A stretch of DNA of 62,384 nucleotides from Ferrimonas senticii DSM 18821 (lineage in GTDB: Bacteria > Pseudomonadota > Gammaproteobacteria > Enterobacterales > Shewanellaceae), in assembly GCF_000422665.1 (NCBI RefSeq), contig NZ_AUGM01000021.1:1-62384 (forward strand), given 5' to 3'. Positions 52,509 through 62,384 of the stretch are shown here, in pieces. The notes under the pieces are model-generated. The model searched no databases and was not told the origin of the DNA. It worked only from the letters and a program-made list of their open reading frames with translations. The first letter of the stretch is position 1, and the number at the start of each line of letters is the position of its first letter. Position numbers and translations under genes: made by a program.

Positions 52509-53375
52509 TTGGTGCAAGTTGGGGACAAGATCGGCCGTTGCCGTCTGTGGTGGTTGCCGCTGCTGGCCGGATTGCTGCAATTAACCGGTTGCAGTTCATC
52601 GGCTCCGGCGCCGGTGGCGGCGCTGGATACCGCGCCGGTACGCAGTTTGCCAAAGGGCAGCTTAAGCGGCAGCCACTACGTGGTACAGCGTGGCGATACC
52701 CTCTATTCCATCGCCTTTGCCTCTGGCCGTGACTTCAGAGCGCTGGCGCGCAGCAATGGACTGGACCGCGATTACACCATCTATCCGGGGCAGCGCTTGT
52801 CGCTGAACACCAGCCGCTATCGGCCACCGGCACCAGCCAAAGCGGTGAGCAGTAAGCCGGTCGCTAAACCTGCGCCGAAACCGGTAGTTAAGCCAGCGGC
52901 GCCAGTTGCAGTGGCCAAGACTCTGGCTAAGCCTGCGGTTGTGGCTAAACCGCAACCGAAGCCAGCGGCGCCAGTGAAGCGCGAAGCGCCGCTGCCAAGC
53001 AAGGTGGCGAAATGGATCTGGCCGGTTAGCGGCAAAGTTATCCAGGGATTCTCCAATGCCGAGCAAGGCAACAAAGGGGTCGATATTGCCGCTGCCAGTG
53101 GCACTCCGGTGGTTAGCGCCGCCGATGGCCGGGTGGTGTACGCTGGCAGTGCGCTGCGTGGCTATGGTCAGTTGTTGATCATTAAGCACAGCGACGACTA
53201 CCTCAGTGCGTATGCCCACAACCGCAAGCTGTTGGTGAAAGAACAGCAGCAGGTGAAGGTGGGGCAGAAGATCGCTGAAGTGGGCAACACCGATGCCGAT
53301 CGCAACATGCTCCACTTTGAGATCCGTTATCAGGGCAAATCGGTGGATCCAATCCGCTACCTGCCACGTCGCTAG
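52509..53375 (+). CDS. nlpD: Murein-hydrolase activator NlpD
   Basis: 288 residues. No ATG is available. TTG 52509 and the adjoining GTG both follow GGAG, and either may be used. Lipobox LTGC (Cys about 28). The LysM domain (about 54-100) begins YVVQRGDTLYSIAFASGRDFRALA. A linker of Pro/Ala/Lys/Val follows (about 108-165). The LytM/M23 domain (about 170-285) has GVDIAAASGTPVVSAADGRVVYAG and ends LHFEIRYQGKSVDPIRYLP. The zinc ligands look incomplete, as in activators that stimulate AmiC. A terminator follows instead of rpoS. Confidence 0.94.
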   Translation: MVQVGDKIGRCRLWWLPLLAGLLQLTGCSSSAPAPVAALDTAPVRSLPKGSLSGSHYVVQRGDTLYSIAFASGRDFRALARSNGLDRDYTIYPGQRLSLNTSRYRPPAPAKAVSSKPVAKPAPKPVVKPAAPVAVAKTLAKPAVVAKPQPKPAAPVKREAPLPSKVAKWIWPVSGKVIQGFSNAEQGNKGVDIAAASGTPVVSAADGRVVYAGSALRGYGQLLIIKHSDDYLSAYAHNRKLLVKEQQQVKVGQKIAEVGNTDADRNMLHFEIRYQGKSVDPIRYLPRR

Positions 53376-53400
53376 TTTTTGGCTAGTGGCTTTTGCCAAT

Positions 53401-53437
53401 AAAAATGGCCGCTGAGGGGACTCAGCGGCCATTTTTT
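53401..53437. terminator. Bidirectional intrinsic terminator
   Basis: AAAAATGGCCGCTGAG (53401-53416) pairs perfectly with 53421-53436. It sits between nlpD and convergent mutS, in the slot where rpoS is usually found. Confidence 0.93.
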
Positions 53438-53458
53438 ATGTGGCGATGGTGGTGCCGA

Positions 53459-56026
53459 TTAAAGCTGCTGTTTCAGCTGATAGAGCAGATCCAGCGCTTG
53501 CCGCGGGGTCAGGCTATCGGGATCAATCGCGCTTAAGCTTTCTACTACCGGATGCGGCTCTGGCAGCAGCGGCAGTTGCCCTTGCGGCATCGCCGTCAGA
53601 TCTTGGCGTTGCCCCTGTTCATTGGCTTCCAGCAGCGCCAAGCGTTGGCGAGCGCTGCGCACCACTTCCACCGGCACCCCAGCTAGCGCCGCCACTTGCA
53701 AGCCGTAACTGCGACTGGCTGGTCCTTCTTGCACCGCGTGCATAAAGGCGATGCTGTCGCCGTGCTCGATGGCATCCAGATGGACGTTGTGAACGCCGTC
53801 GAGCAGCTCCGGCAGTTGGGTGAGCTCAAAGTAGTGGGTGGCAAATAGGGTTAGCGCTTGCAGCTTATTGGCTAACTGCTCGGCTGCCGCCCACGCCAGA
53901 GACAGACCGTCGTAGGTAGAGGTGCCGCGGCCAATCTCATCCATCAACACCAGCGAGTTAGTAGTGGCGTTGTTGAGGATATTGGCGGTTTCGGTCATCT
54001 CCACCATAAAGGTGGAACGGCCGGAGGCCAGATCGTCGCTGGCGCCGATGCGGGTAAAGATCCGATCGATAGGTCCCAGCACCGCTTGCTCGGCAGGAAC
54101 GAACGAGCCGATGTGCGCCAGCAGGGCAATCAGCGCGGTTTGGCGCATGTAGGTCGACTTACCGCCCATGTTCGGGCCGGTGACGATCAACATCCGCCGC
54201 TCCGGTGATAGGTGCACGGGGTTGGCGATAAACGGCTCTTTCAGTACCTGTTCGACCACAGGATGGCGGCCACCATCGATGTGAATGCCAGATTGCGCCA
54301 CCAGTTGTGGACGGCAGTAGTTGAGGGTCTCAGCGCGTTCGGCCAGGTTTTGCAGTACGTCCAACGCGGCGCAGGCTTCCGAGCACTCTTGCAGCTCTGG
54401 CAATACCGGCAGCAGCAGATCGAACAACTCTTCCCACAACCGTTTCTCCAGCGTCAGCGCCGCGCTTTGACTGCCCAGCACTTTGTCCTCATGGGCTTTC
54501 AGTTCGGCGATGATAAAGCGCTCGGCGTTTTTCAGGGTTTGACGGCGGATGTAGTCGTGTGGCACCAGCGCCGATTGCGCTCGGCTTACTTCAATAAAGT
54601 AGCCGTGGACGCGGTTGTAACCGACCTTCAAGGTGGCGATGCCGGTGCGGGCTTTTTCCCGCGCTTCCAGCTCTTCCAGATAATCGGTAGCACCGCGTGA
54701 CAGCGCTCGCAGCTCATCCAGCTCGGCGTTATAGCCCTCGGCTAGCACGCCGCCATCGCGGATGATCACTGGCGGGTTGTCGATGATGGCGCGTTCAAGC
54801 AGATCGACCTGCTGTGGGAATTCGCCTAAACGACGGGCTAAGTTTGCCGCGTGCGGGGTATCCAGTTCTGCTAGCAGATCTTTAAGCTGCGGCAGTTGCT
54901 GCAGGGCGCTGCGCAGACGAGTTAAGTCCCGCGGGCGGGCACTGCGCAAAGCCAGACGGGCCAGTACCCGCTCTAAATCGCCGACCGGTTTCAGTTGCTC
55001 CGCCAGATCGACATACAGGCCAGAGGTTTTGATGGCGCTGACCATCTCTAAGCGGGCGTTAAGCCGCTCCGGTTGGCGCAGCGGCTGATGCAGCCAGCGG
55101 CCAAGCTGACGCGAGCCCATGGCGGTGGCACAGCCATCCAGTACCGAAGCCAAGGTGTTTTCCAAGCCACCGGCGAGGTTTTGGGTCAGTTCGAGGTTAC
55201 GGCGGGTGGCGGCATCCAGCACGATATGCTGATTGTTTTGCTGCTTAATCAGACTGCGAATGTGCGGCAGGGCGGTACGCTGGGTATCGCGCACATACTG
55301 CATCAAACAACCGGCGGCGCACAGCGCACGCTCGGCTTGTTCAACCCCAAAGCCGGTCAGATCGCGAGTGCCAAATTGTTGGTTTAGCAGTTGCCGTGCG
55401 GTGCCCAGTTCAAACTCCCACTCGGGACGGCGGCGCAGCCCTTTTTGCTGCTCCAGTAGGTGCATCGGTCCGAACTGCTCAGGGTACAGCAGCTCCACTG
55501 GGCTGGTGCGTTGCAGCTCGGCGGCCAAGGCCTCGTCGCTTTCCAGTTCGTTCACCATAAAGCGGCCGGAGGCCAGATCCAACGTGGCGTAACCGTAGTG
55601 ACCGCGCAGCTCAAATACCGCCGCCAGCAGGTTTTCCCGCCGCTCTTGCAGCAGCGCTTCATCGGTAATGGTGCCAGGGGTGATGATCCGCACCACTTTG
55701 CGTTCCACTGGCCCTTTGCTGGTGGCGGGATCGCCGATCTGTTCGCAGATGGCGGCGGATTCACCGCGCTGTACTAGCTTGGCCAGATAACCTTCAACGC
55801 TATGGTACGGCACCCCGGCCATTGGGATCGGTTCACCTTGGCTGGAGCCGCGGGCGGTCAGCGAGATATCCAGCAATTGCGAGGCTTTCTTGGCGTCGTC
55901 AAAGAACAGCTCGTAAAAGTCGCCCATTCGATAAAACAGCAGCACCTCTGGATGCTCTGCTTTAATCGCCAAGTATTGGCGCATCATCGGCGTGTGCTGT
56001 TCGCCTGCAGGTTTAGCTTTGGCCAC
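53459..56026 (-). CDS. mutS: DNA mismatch-repair protein MutS
   Basis: 855 residues from GTG 56026, preceded by GAGGA. The longer frame adds an unrelated Cys-rich stretch. Recognises mismatches with its N-terminal domain: [15 protein letters not shown] has the Phe-x-Glu wedge motif (about 34-48). Core, clamp and ATPase domains follow: Walker [14 protein letters not shown] (about 616-628), [18 protein letters not shown] (Walker B) and THYFEL. The C terminus has the small dimer or tetramer tail. Divergent from recA. Confidence 0.97.
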   Translation of the reverse strand: MAKAKPAGEQHTPMMRQYLAIKAEHPEVLLFYRMGDFYELFFDDAKKASQLLDISLTARGSSQGEPIPMAGVPYHSVEGYLAKLVQRGESAAICEQIGDPATSKGPVERKVVRIITPGTITDEALLQERRENLLAAVFELRGHYGYATLDLASGRFMVNELESDEALAAELQRTSPVELLYPEQFGPMHLLEQQKGLRRRPEWEFELGTARQLLNQQFGTRDLTGFGVEQAERALCAAGCLMQYVRDTQRTALPHIRSLIKQQNNQHIVLDAATRRNLELTQNLAGGLENTLASVLDGCATAMGSRQLGRWLHQPLRQPERLNARLEMVSAIKTSGLYVDLAEQLKPVGDLERVLARLALRSARPRDLTRLRSALQQLPQLKDLLAELDTPHAANLARRLGEFPQQVDLLERAIIDNPPVIIRDGGVLAEGYNAELDELRALSRGATDYLEELEAREKARTGIATLKVGYNRVHGYFIEVSRAQSALVPHDYIRRQTLKNAERFIIAELKAHEDKVLGSQSAALTLEKRLWEELFDLLLPVLPELQECSEACAALDVLQNLAERAETLNYCRPQLVAQSGIHIDGGRHPVVEQVLKEPFIANPVHLSPERRMLIVTGPNMGGKSTYMRQTALIALLAHIGSFVPAEQAVLGPIDRIFTRIGASDDLASGRSTFMVEMTETANILNNATTNSLVLMDEIGRGTSTYDGLSLAWAAAEQLANKLQALTLFATHYFELTQLPELLDGVHNVHLDAIEHGDSIAFMHAVQEGPASRSYGLQVAALAGVPVEVVRSARQRLALLEANEQGQRQDLTAMPQGQLPLLPEPHPVVESLSAIDPDSLTPRQALDLLYQLKQQL

Positions 56027-56132
56027 GAATTCCTCTGCAACAGTTGGTTTTAAACAAAGCCGACATGATACCGAAATCTGTTGCTGGAGGCAGGGGAACA
56101 ATGGCCATATTCAAGGAATTTACTGTGACCTA

Positions 56133-56160
56133 TTGATACTGTATGACTATACAGTATACT
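56133..56160 (+). promoter_or_regulatory. recA promoter with LexA (SOS) box
   Basis: TTGATA (56133-56138), 16-bp spacer, TATACT (56155-56160). The spacer is filled by a perfect SOS box, CTGT-N8-ACAG, within TACTGTATGACTATACAGTA (56137-56156). LexA bound here would block RNA polymerase directly. Confidence 0.95.
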
Positions 56161-56252
56161 GGTCGCAATTCTGTTTATCGCGGCGCCAAAGTTGGGTTCG
56201 ATTTTTCACCCTATCTACGGTTCGGCATCGCAAATTTCTTCGGAGCACGACA

Positions 56253-57305
56253 ATGGATGACAACAAAAAACGCGCCCTCAGTGCGGCGCTAGGCCAGATT
56301 GAAAAGCAGTTTGGTAAAGGCTCTATCATGCGTCTGGGCGATGCCACTGCGATGGACATCGATTCAGTATCTACCGGCTCACTGGGCCTGGATATCGCCC
56401 TAGGCATTGGCGGTCTGCCATACGGTCGTATCGTTGAAATTTACGGGCCAGAGTCCTCCGGTAAAACCACCATGACCCTGCAGGTTATCGCCGAGGCACA
56501 AAAGCAAGGTAAAACCTGTGCATTCGTGGATGCCGAACACGCGCTGGATCCAGTGTACGCTGGCAAGCTGGGCGTGAACGTTGATGAACTGCTTGTATCC
56601 CAGCCAGACACCGGTGAACAAGCGCTGGAGATCTGTGACATGCTGGTGCGCTCTGGCGCCGTTGACGTGGTGATTGTCGACTCCGTAGCGGCACTGACTC
56701 CGAAAGCGGAAATTGAAGGTGAGATGGGCGACAGCCACGTTGGTCTGCAAGCCCGTCTGATGTCGCAGGCGCTGCGTAAGCTGACCGCCAACATCAAACG
56801 TTCCAACACCCTGTGTATCTTCATTAACCAGATCCGGATGAAGATCGGCGTGATGTTCGGTAGCCCAGAAACCACCACCGGTGGTAACGCGCTGAAGTTC
56901 TACGCCTCGGTACGTCTGGATATTCGCCGCATCGGTGCCATCAAAGAGGGCGACGAAGTAGTAGGTAACGAAACTCGCGTTAAGGTTGTTAAGAACAAGG
57001 TTGCGCCACCGTTCAAACAAGCGGAATTCCAGATCCTGTACGGCGCAGGTACCTCTAAGCACGGCGAGTTGATCGACTGGGGCGTGAAGCAGAAGCTGAT
57101 TGAAAAATCCGGTGCCTGGTACAGCTACAAGGGCGACAAGATTGGCCAAGGTAAAGCTAACTCAATGCGCTTCCTGCAAGAAAACCCAGCCATCTCTGAC
57201 GAGATCGAAGCGCTGCTGCGCGAACAGCTGCTGGTGACCGCCAAGCCAACCGATAACGACGCCGATCAGTTCGACGCCGAACACGACGGTGCAGAGCTGT
57301 CTTAA
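56253..57305 (+). CDS. recA: Recombinase RecA
   Basis: 350 residues from ATG 56253, after CGGAG. The longer frame runs back through the promoter. Forms filaments on single-stranded DNA for recombination and LexA cleavage. Walker [10 protein letters not shown] (about 66-74), [18 protein letters not shown] (about 140-157), [52 protein letters not shown] (about 180-230) and the acidic tail ([15 protein letters not shown]) are present. SOS-controlled. Ends in its own terminator with no recX behind it. Confidence 0.99.
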   Translation: MDDNKKRALSAALGQIEKQFGKGSIMRLGDATAMDIDSVSTGSLGLDIALGIGGLPYGRIVEIYGPESSGKTTMTLQVIAEAQKQGKTCAFVDAEHALDPVYAGKLGVNVDELLVSQPDTGEQALEICDMLVRSGAVDVVIVDSVAALTPKAEIEGEMGDSHVGLQARLMSQALRKLTANIKRSNTLCIFINQIRMKIGVMFGSPETTTGGNALKFYASVRLDIRRIGAIKEGDEVVGNETRVKVVKNKVAPPFKQAEFQILYGAGTSKHGELIDWGVKQKLIEKSGAWYSYKGDKIGQGKANSMRFLQENPAISDEIEALLREQLLVTAKPTDNDADQFDAEHDGAELS

Positions 57306-57346
57306 GCGTAATCGTCTTAAGCGTTAGCTAGCTGTAAGAAATATTA

Positions 57347-57377
57347 CCGAGGGCCCCGTAAGGAGCCCTCGGTTTTT
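57347..57377 (+). terminator. Intrinsic terminator of recA
   Basis: CCGAGGGC (57347-57354) pairs with GCCCTCGG (57365-57372), then five T. Confidence 0.92.
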
Positions 57378-57428
57378 GTATCTGTTGGCCCCATCAGGCC
57401 AAACTTAGCGGTAACCGGACCGTTGACG

Positions 57429-57448
57429 AATGGTTACCATTAACCATT
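57429..57448. promoter_or_regulatory. Inverted repeat upstream of alaS
   Basis: AATGGTTACCATTAACCATT: perfect 8-bp arms around CCAT. E. coli AlaRS is known to repress its own gene through a palindrome near the start site, so this is a candidate operator, though 160-190 bp from the start codon. The remaining gap (57449-57605) shows only presumed promoter sequence. Confidence 0.3.
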
Positions 57449-57605
57449 GGCGAAATTATCTTCATTTCTGCGGTAGATGCAGGGCAATGCCGCCGCAAGG
57501 GTGGTTTAGCACCAATCGTTGCGGATATACTACAGCGTTTAATTTAACCGCCAGAACTGCCGCGCGAACGCTTGCTTTAAGCGCCCGGCAGGGTCAGATA
57601 TCAGG

Positions 57606-60236
57606 ATGACTTCCATGCACATGACTACCGCAGAGATCCGCGAAGCGTTTCTTGAATACTTCCGTTCCAACGGCCACGAGCGCGTTGAGTCCAGCTCTCT
57701 GGTACCTCATGACGATCCAACTTTGCTGTTCACCAACGCCGGTATGAACCAGTTTAAAGATTGTTTCTTAGGTGCCGAGCAGCGCAGTTACACCCGTGCG
57801 ACTACGGCGCAGCGCTGTGTGCGTGCTGGCGGTAAGCACAACGATTTGGAAAACGTCGGTTTCACCGCACGTCACCACACCTTCTTCGAAATGCTGGGTA
57901 ACTTCAGCTTCGGCGACTACTTCAAGCGCGACGCGATCAAGTTCGCGTGGGGCTTTTTGACCGAAGAGCTGAAACTGCCAAAAGAGAAGCTGTGCGTTAC
58001 CGTGTACGAGACCGATGACGAAGCGTTCGATATCTGGAATAAAGAGATCGGCGTACCGGCGGAAGACATCATCCGTATCGGCGACAACAAAGGCGCTCCG
58101 TACGCGTCTGACAACTTCTGGGCGATGGGTGACACCGGCCCATGTGGTCCATGTACCGAGATCTTCTACGATCACGGCGAGCAACACTGGGGCGGCCGTC
58201 CAGGCACTCCGGAAGAAGATGGCGATCGCTTCATCGAGATCTGGAACGTGGTATTCATGCAGTACAACCGTCACGCTGACGGCACCATGGAGCCACTGCC
58301 GAAGCCATCGGTAGATACCGGCATGGGCATCGAGCGTGTGGCGGCGATCATGCAAGGCGGTCACTCCAACTACGACATCGACATCTTCCAGACCCTGATC
58401 AAACAAGCGGCAGCGATTGTTGGTACCGATGAACTGGACAACAAATCTCTGCGCGTTATTGCCGATCACATCCGTTCCTGTGCGTTCTTGATCGCGGACG
58501 GCGTAATGCCATCCAACGAAGGCCGTGGCTATGTGCTGCGTCGCATCATCCGTCGCGCCGTGCGTCACGGTAACAAGTTGGGCGCGCAAGGCACCTTCTT
58601 CTACAAACTGGTTGGTGCCCTGGCTGACGTGATGGGCGGTGCCGGTGCCGAGCTGAAAGCTCAGCAACAGATGGTAGAAAAAGTGCTGCGCATCGAAGAG
58701 GAAAACTTCGGTCGTACGCTGGAACGTGGTCTGCAGATCCTGAACGACGCGCTGGAAAACCTGGACGGCAAAGTGCTGGACGGGGCCACCGTATTTAAGC
58801 TGTACGACACCTACGGTTTCCCGGCGGATCTGACCAACGACGTTGCCCGTGAGCGTGGCTTTGAAATTGACGAAGACGGTTTCACCGCGGAAATGGAAGC
58901 GCAGCGTCAGCGTGCTCGTGATGCCGGCAAGTTCTCTGCCGATTACTCCAACGTCACCGCCATCGATGCCAAGAGCCAGTTTACCGGTTACGACAACGTC
59001 GAGCAGTGGGGCAAAGTGGTTGCCATCTACAAAGCCGGTGAAGCGGTCAACCAACTGGTTGAAGGTGAAGAGGGTCAAGTGATCCTAGACAACACCAGCT
59101 TCTACGCAGAAAGCGGCGGTCAGGTGGGTGATACCGGTGAGCTGATCATGCAAGACGGCGCCTTCACCGTAACCGACACCAAGAAGTCTGGCGATGCGAT
59201 CCTGCACATCGGTTACGTATCCGGTGGCGAAATCCACGTGGGCGAAGAGCTGACTGCTGCTATCAACATGGAGCGTCGTCAGGCAATCAAACTGAACCAC
59301 TCCGCCACTCACTTGCTGCACGCCGCCCTGCGCAGCGTACTGGGCGAGCACGTGACCCAGAAAGGTTCTCTGTGTTCCCACAACGGCTTGCGTTTTGACT
59401 TCAGCCACTTCGAAGGCGTCAACAGCAAACTGCTGCGCACCGTAGAGAAGATGGTTAACGATCAGATCCGCGCTAACCATCAAGTGGCGACTCGTCTGAT
59501 GGACATCGACGCCGCTAAAGAAGCCGGTGCGATGGCGCTGTTTGGCGAGAAGTACGACGACGAAGTGCGCGTGGTGGGCATGGGTGAGTTCTCTACCGAA
59601 CTGTGTGGTGGTACTCACGTTGACCGTACCGGCGACATCGGTTTCTTCAAGATCGTGTCCGAAGGCGGTATCGCTGCTGGCGTACGTCGTATCGAAGCGA
59701 TCACCGGCGAAGGCGCGATCAACGCGATGCACGAGCTGGGCGACAAGCTGGAGTCGATTTCGGGTCTGCTGAAATCCGACAGCCACAACATCGCTGATGC
59801 GACTCGCAACCTGATCGAGCGCACTAAGTGGTTGGAAAAAGAAGTTGAGCGCCTGTCCGGCAAACTGGCTGGCCACCAAGTGGCGCTGCTGGCGGACGAC
59901 GCACAACAGATCGCTGGCGTTAAAGTGGTGCTGGCGAAAGTGGAAGGCATCGATTCCAAAGCGCTGCGCGACACCATGGATCAGCTGAAGAACAAGCTGG
60001 GCAGTGGCGTTGCCGTACTAGCAGTGGTGAGCGACGACAAAGTAAGCCTGGCTGCGGGCGTAACTAAAGATCTGATCGGCAAAGTGAAAGCCGGTGAACT
60101 GGTGAACTTGGTTGCGACTGCCGTTGGCGGTAAAGGCGGCGGTCGCCCAGACATGGCGATGGCCGGCGGCACCGACGCGGCGGCACTGCCGCAGGCGTTG
60201 CAAGACGCTCAAGCCTGGTTGGCTGACAAGCTGTAA
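57606..60236 (+). CDS. alaS: Alanyl-tRNA synthetase
   Basis: 876 residues; E. coli has the same length. ATG 57606 is given, but in-frame ATGs at 57615 and 57621 are also possible, the second best matching relatives. A class II synthetase. [16 protein letters not shown] and [40 protein letters not shown] make up the catalytic core. The editing domain has [12 protein letters not shown] and [13 protein letters not shown] (zinc ligands). The C-Ala domain (about 700-876) ends [11 protein letters not shown]. Nine bp before lysC, and likely cotranscribed. Confidence 0.98.
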   Translation: MTSMHMTTAEIREAFLEYFRSNGHERVESSSLVPHDDPTLLFTNAGMNQFKDCFLGAEQRSYTRATTAQRCVRAGGKHNDLENVGFTARHHTFFEMLGNFSFGDYFKRDAIKFAWGFLTEELKLPKEKLCVTVYETDDEAFDIWNKEIGVPAEDIIRIGDNKGAPYASDNFWAMGDTGPCGPCTEIFYDHGEQHWGGRPGTPEEDGDRFIEIWNVVFMQYNRHADGTMEPLPKPSVDTGMGIERVAAIMQGGHSNYDIDIFQTLIKQAAAIVGTDELDNKSLRVIADHIRSCAFLIADGVMPSNEGRGYVLRRIIRRAVRHGNKLGAQGTFFYKLVGALADVMGGAGAELKAQQQMVEKVLRIEEENFGRTLERGLQILNDALENLDGKVLDGATVFKLYDTYGFPADLTNDVARERGFEIDEDGFTAEMEAQRQRARDAGKFSADYSNVTAIDAKSQFTGYDNVEQWGKVVAIYKAGEAVNQLVEGEEGQVILDNTSFYAESGGQVGDTGELIMQDGAFTVTDTKKSGDAILHIGYVSGGEIHVGEELTAAINMERRQAIKLNHSATHLLHAALRSVLGEHVTQKGSLCSHNGLRFDFSHFEGVNSKLLRTVEKMVNDQIRANHQVATRLMDIDAAKEAGAMALFGEKYDDEVRVVGMGEFSTELCGGTHVDRTGDIGFFKIVSEGGIAAGVRRIEAITGEGAINAMHELGDKLESISGLLKSDSHNIADATRNLIERTKWLEKEVERLSGKLAGHQVALLADDAQQIAGVKVVLAKVEGIDSKALRDTMDQLKNKLGSGVAVLAVVSDDKVSLAAGVTKDLIGKVKAGELVNLVATAVGGKGGGRPDMAMAGGTDAAALPQALQDAQAWLADKL

Positions 60237-60245
60237 GCGCACCCT

Positions 60246-61466
60246 GTGGCACTGTACGTCCAAAAGTTCGGCGGCACCTCGGTCGGCTCATTAGAGCGGA
60301 TCGAGTCGGTCGCCGACCGCATCGCTCGCTCGGTGCGTAATGGTCATCAACTGGTGGTGGTGTTGTCAGCGATGGCTGGCGAGACCAACCGCTTGGTATC
60401 GCTGGCGCATCAAGTCTCGGCGGATCCCGATCCGCGGGAAATGGATATGCTGATCAGCACCGGCGAGCAGATCTCGATTGCCCTAATGGCGATGGCGCTG
60501 CAAAAGCGCGGTCTGCAGGCGCAAGCGTTGCTGGGCGACCAGGCGCAGATCCTCACCGATGATCGCCATGGCAAGGCACGGATTAAATCTGTCGCCACCG
60601 ATAATTTGGATCGTTTGCTTAGCCAAGGGATTATCCCGATTGTGGCAGGTTTCCAAGGTCGTACCGACCAAGGCGAGCTGACTACCTTGGGCCGAGGCGG
60701 CAGCGATACCACCGCTGTAGCGTTAGCTGCAGCGTTAAAAGCTGACGAATGTCAGATCTATACCGATGTTGATGGGGTCTATACCACCGATCCTCGGATC
60801 GAGCCGAAAGCTCGAAAAATGGATGTCATCACCTTTGAAGAGATGTTGGAGCTGTCTAGCCTTGGGGCCAAGGTGTTGCAGATCCGCTCGGTCGAGTACG
60901 CAGGGCGCTACAATGTGCCTTTACGGGTACTGTCGAGTTTCGATTCAGGAGAGGGCACCTTGATTACCTACGATCAGATCGATGGCCAACCGCCAATGGT
61001 ATCTGGCATCGCCTTTAACCGTGACGAAGCCAGCCTTACCTTGGTTGGGGTGCCAGATCGCGCTAACGTAGCGGCACAAATCTTAACCCCGATCAGTGCA
61101 GCTGGCATTGAAGTCGATATGATTGTTCACACCACTACAGTGGCAGGACAAGCTGATTTTACCTTTACTGTGCATCGCAACGATTGTTCGCAGGCGTTGG
61201 CATTGTTGCAACCGGTGGCGCAGTCCTTGGGCGCGCAACATGTGAAGTCCGACGCCGGTCTGTGTAAAGTGTCGGTGGTTGGTGTAGGTATGAAGAATCA
61301 CTCTGGCGTCGCTAGTCGCATGTTCCAGACCCTCGGCCAAGAGGGAATCAACGTGCAACTGATCGCAACCTCGGAGATAAAAATATCAGTGGCCATTGAC
61401 GAAAAGTACTTGGAGCTCGCGGTACGCAGTCTCCACAGTGCATTTGAGTTGGCTGAAGACAACTGA
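60246..61466 (+). CDS. lysC: Aspartokinase
   Basis: 406 residues from GTG 60246. Phosphorylates aspartate, the first step to lysine, threonine and methionine. The kinase motif VQKFGGTSVGSLERI is at about 5-19, GFQGRTDQGELTTLGRGGSDTTAVALAAALKADECQIYTDVDGVYTTDPR at about 135-185. Two C-terminal ACT domains (about 265-406), with SVVGVGMKNHSGVASRMFQ, bind inhibitory amino acids. The single-function 400-residue form between alaS and csrA is the order found in Shewanella. No lysine riboswitch fits in the 9-bp gap. Confidence 0.96.
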   Translation: MALYVQKFGGTSVGSLERIESVADRIARSVRNGHQLVVVLSAMAGETNRLVSLAHQVSADPDPREMDMLISTGEQISIALMAMALQKRGLQAQALLGDQAQILTDDRHGKARIKSVATDNLDRLLSQGIIPIVAGFQGRTDQGELTTLGRGGSDTTAVALAAALKADECQIYTDVDGVYTTDPRIEPKARKMDVITFEEMLELSSLGAKVLQIRSVEYAGRYNVPLRVLSSFDSGEGTLITYDQIDGQPPMVSGIAFNRDEASLTLVGVPDRANVAAQILTPISAAGIEVDMIVHTTTVAGQADFTFTVHRNDCSQALALLQPVAQSLGAQHVKSDAGLCKVSVVGVGMKNHSGVASRMFQTLGQEGINVQLIATSEIKISVAIDEKYLELAVRSLHSAFELAEDN

Positions 61467-61506
61467 ACCTTAGCTGGATGGCTATGGATTTAATCTGGTC
61501 TAACTT

Positions 61507-61512
61507 TATAAT
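61507..61512 (+). promoter_or_regulatory. Predicted -10 of a csrA promoter
   Basis: TATAAT is a consensus -10, 17 bp after a weak -35 (ATGGAT, 61484-61489), about 60 bp before csrA. The 5' leader contains GCGGA and AAGGAG near the start, GGA motifs of the type that CsrA binds when it represses its own translation. Confidence 0.5.
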
Positions 61513-61570
61513 ACCGCTAGAAGATTTGACCGCCTCAGCGGACAGAGTTAGATAACGAAGGAGCAAACGA

Positions 61571-61768
61571 ATGCTAATTTTGACTCGCCGTGTGGGCGAA
61601 ACCTTGATGATCGGCGACGAAGTAACCGTAACCGTGCTTGGGGTTAAAGGTAACCAGGTACGTATCGGCGTAAATGCGCCGAAAGAGGTTTCCGTACACC
61701 GTGAAGAGATCTACATGCGGATCCAAGCGGAGAAAGACGGCGGAAATGGCCCAAGCGGCAATTTCTAA
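61571..61768 (+). CDS. csrA: Carbon storage regulator CsrA
   Basis: 65 residues. A dimeric RNA-binding protein that blocks or stabilises mRNAs at GGA motifs. [39 protein letters not shown] include the RNA-contact residues Leu4 and Arg44. The ATG has AAGGAG upstream. It stands between lysC and tRNA-Ser, the conserved arrangement, and ends in a terminator. Confidence 0.98.
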   Translation: MLILTRRVGETLMIGDEVTVTVLGVKGNQVRIGVNAPKEVSVHREEIYMRIQAEKDGGNGPSGNF

Positions 61769-61775
61769 TCGCGAA

Positions 61776-61803
61776 AAAACCGGAGCTGAGCTCCGGTTTT
61801 TTT
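61776..61803 (+). terminator. Intrinsic terminator of csrA
   Basis: CCGGAGC (61780-61786) pairs with GCTCCGG (61790-61796), then seven T. Confidence 0.92.
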
Positions 61804-62027
61804 GTGCCTAAAAATAGCCGTTTGCCTCGGTTCGCCTATTTTCGGCAGTCAAAGCGTCATTTGTTATTATATTAGGCGGGGTAGAAGCCACCTTGAAGGT
61901 CCCTCTTTACCAAGCCTCAGTCGCGCTTTATTGATGTGATTTAGCACGCATTTTGTGCAATCTGTTTAGTGGTTCGTCGATGTGGTTAATGACTGCGCAA
62001 ACAAACCTCAAGTCGACAAAAAAGCGT

Positions 62028-62055
62028 TTGACTTATTTTCGGCAAAACGTACTAT
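62028..62055 (+). promoter_or_regulatory. Predicted tRNA-Ser promoter
   Basis: TTGACT (62028-62033), 16-bp spacer, TACTAT (62050-62055), followed by a GC-rich CGTCCCGC discriminator typical of stringently controlled stable-RNA promoters. The gap 61804-62027 shows nothing else. Confidence 0.75.
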
Positions 62056-62067
62056 ACGTCCCGCAAC

Positions 62068-62158
62068 GGTGAGATGGCCGAGTGGCTGAAGGCGCACCCC
62101 TGCTAAGGGTGTATGGGTTAATAGCTCATCGAGGGTTCGAATCCCTCTCTCACCGCCA
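62068..62158 (+). tRNA. tRNA-Ser (anticodon GCT)
   Basis: 91 nt with encoded CCA. Acceptor GGTGAGA pairs with TCTCACC. The anticodon loop CTGCTAA gives GCT. Long variable arm (GTATGGGTTAATAGCTCATC), as expected for a class II tRNA. Corresponds to serV of E. coli, also next to csrA. Confidence 0.96.
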
Positions 62159-62167
62159 TATTTAAGG

Positions 62168-62197
62168 GAAGCCGCGCAGAGCGCGGCTTCTTCTTTT
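62168..62197 (+). terminator. Intrinsic terminator after tRNA-Ser
   Basis: GAAGCCGCGC (62168-62177) pairs with GCGCGGCTTC (62181-62190), then TTCTTTT. It suggests that the next tRNA has its own promoter. Confidence 0.88.
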
Positions 62198-62293
62198 CAT
62201 TAAGGTGGAAGCCCTGCTTAAGTTGCCAATTGGCTGCTAGAATAGAGCTGCAAACCATAACTCGCCTAACCGAGTTAAACTGTTAGATTCTGC

Positions 62294-62370
62294 GCGCTCG
62301 TAGCTCAGCTGGATAGAGTACCTGGCTACGAACCAGGCGGTCGGAGGTTCGAATCCTCCCGAGCGCGCCA
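62294..62370 (+). tRNA. tRNA-Arg (anticodon ACG)
   Basis: 77 nt with encoded CCA. Acceptor GCGCTCG pairs with CGAGCGC. The anticodon loop CTACGAA gives ACG, read as inosine after deamination. Corresponds to the argV/argQ type next to tRNA-Ser in E. coli. Confidence 0.96.
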
Positions 62371-62384
62371 TTATTTCGCTTGAT

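Noticed and set aside
57768-59078. Long open frame of 436 codons antisense to alaS
   Set aside because: Mirrors a strongly conserved synthetase gene and has no domain of its own. Biased composition.
60237-60245. Lysine riboswitch before lysC
   Set aside because: Only 9 bp separate alaS and lysC, and no such structure is present.

Overview
The window is a chromosomal segment of a gammaproteobacterium, most likely near Shewanella and Ferrimonas in the Alteromonadales. The reasons are gene order and families. The block leuS-lptE-holA-nadD-rsfS-rlmH-mrdA-rodA-mltB-rlpA-dacA-ybeD-lipB-lipA is complete. So is ftsB-ispD-ispF-truD-surE-pcm-nlpD, and the order alaS-lysC-csrA-tRNA-Ser-tRNA-Arg is the Shewanella-like one. 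An S46 dipeptidyl peptidase and a BrnQ carrier also fit. The genus is an inference. No prophage, CRISPR array, plasmid function or full transposase is visible.

Layout. 1-6 kb: an intergenic repeat, two small envelope or membrane proteins, argH, and an NhaC-family carrier preceded by a tandem ARG-box-like operator, then two small enzymes. 6-9.7 kb: two tandem tyrosine/aromatic amino-acid permeases. Each is preceded by the same leader architecture: promoter, 14-residue peptide rich in Phe/Tyr and ending in Pro-stop, conserved hairpins, then a C-rich G-poor tract. This is the most interesting signal in the window. 9.8-16 kb: a secreted S46 peptidase, tRNA-Gly, a group of small unknown proteins including two tiny membrane peptides, and holD-rimI. 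16-31 kb (minus strand): the lipoate, cell-wall elongation and leuS cluster, interrupted by a 243-bp MITE-like element and by dispersed palindromic repeats. 31-33.6 kb: YbeL and small unknowns around another repeat copy. 33.8-36.6 kb (minus): an ArsR-regulated operon with an ArsR-thioredoxin fusion, ArsF-like and ArsG-like proteins and an ArsP-type permease. 36.8-40 kb (minus): a four-gene polar amino-acid ABC transporter. 40-46.6 kb (minus): a GGDEL diguanylate cyclase, a degenerate GGDEF/PAS sensor, srmB and trmN. 47-62.4 kb: brnQ with a TyrR-like box, the ftsB-nlpD operon, mutS, recA with an SOS box, alaS-lysC, csrA and two tRNA genes.

Two themes recur. The first is amino-acid transport tied to amino-acid sensing: ArgR-like boxes at the NhaC carrier, leader peptides at the TyrP carriers and a TyrR-like box at brnQ. 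The second is compaction of the rpoS-mutS-recA region: rpoS, cinA/pncC and recX are all missing from their usual slots, with terminators or divergent promoters in their place. A mosaic intergenic repeat family with GCCTCCGGCGG-type inverted ends occurs at least four times.

Many start codons were moved downstream of the longest open frame on the basis of Shine-Dalgarno motifs, signal peptides or family alignment. All family assignments come from reading motifs, not from database searches.
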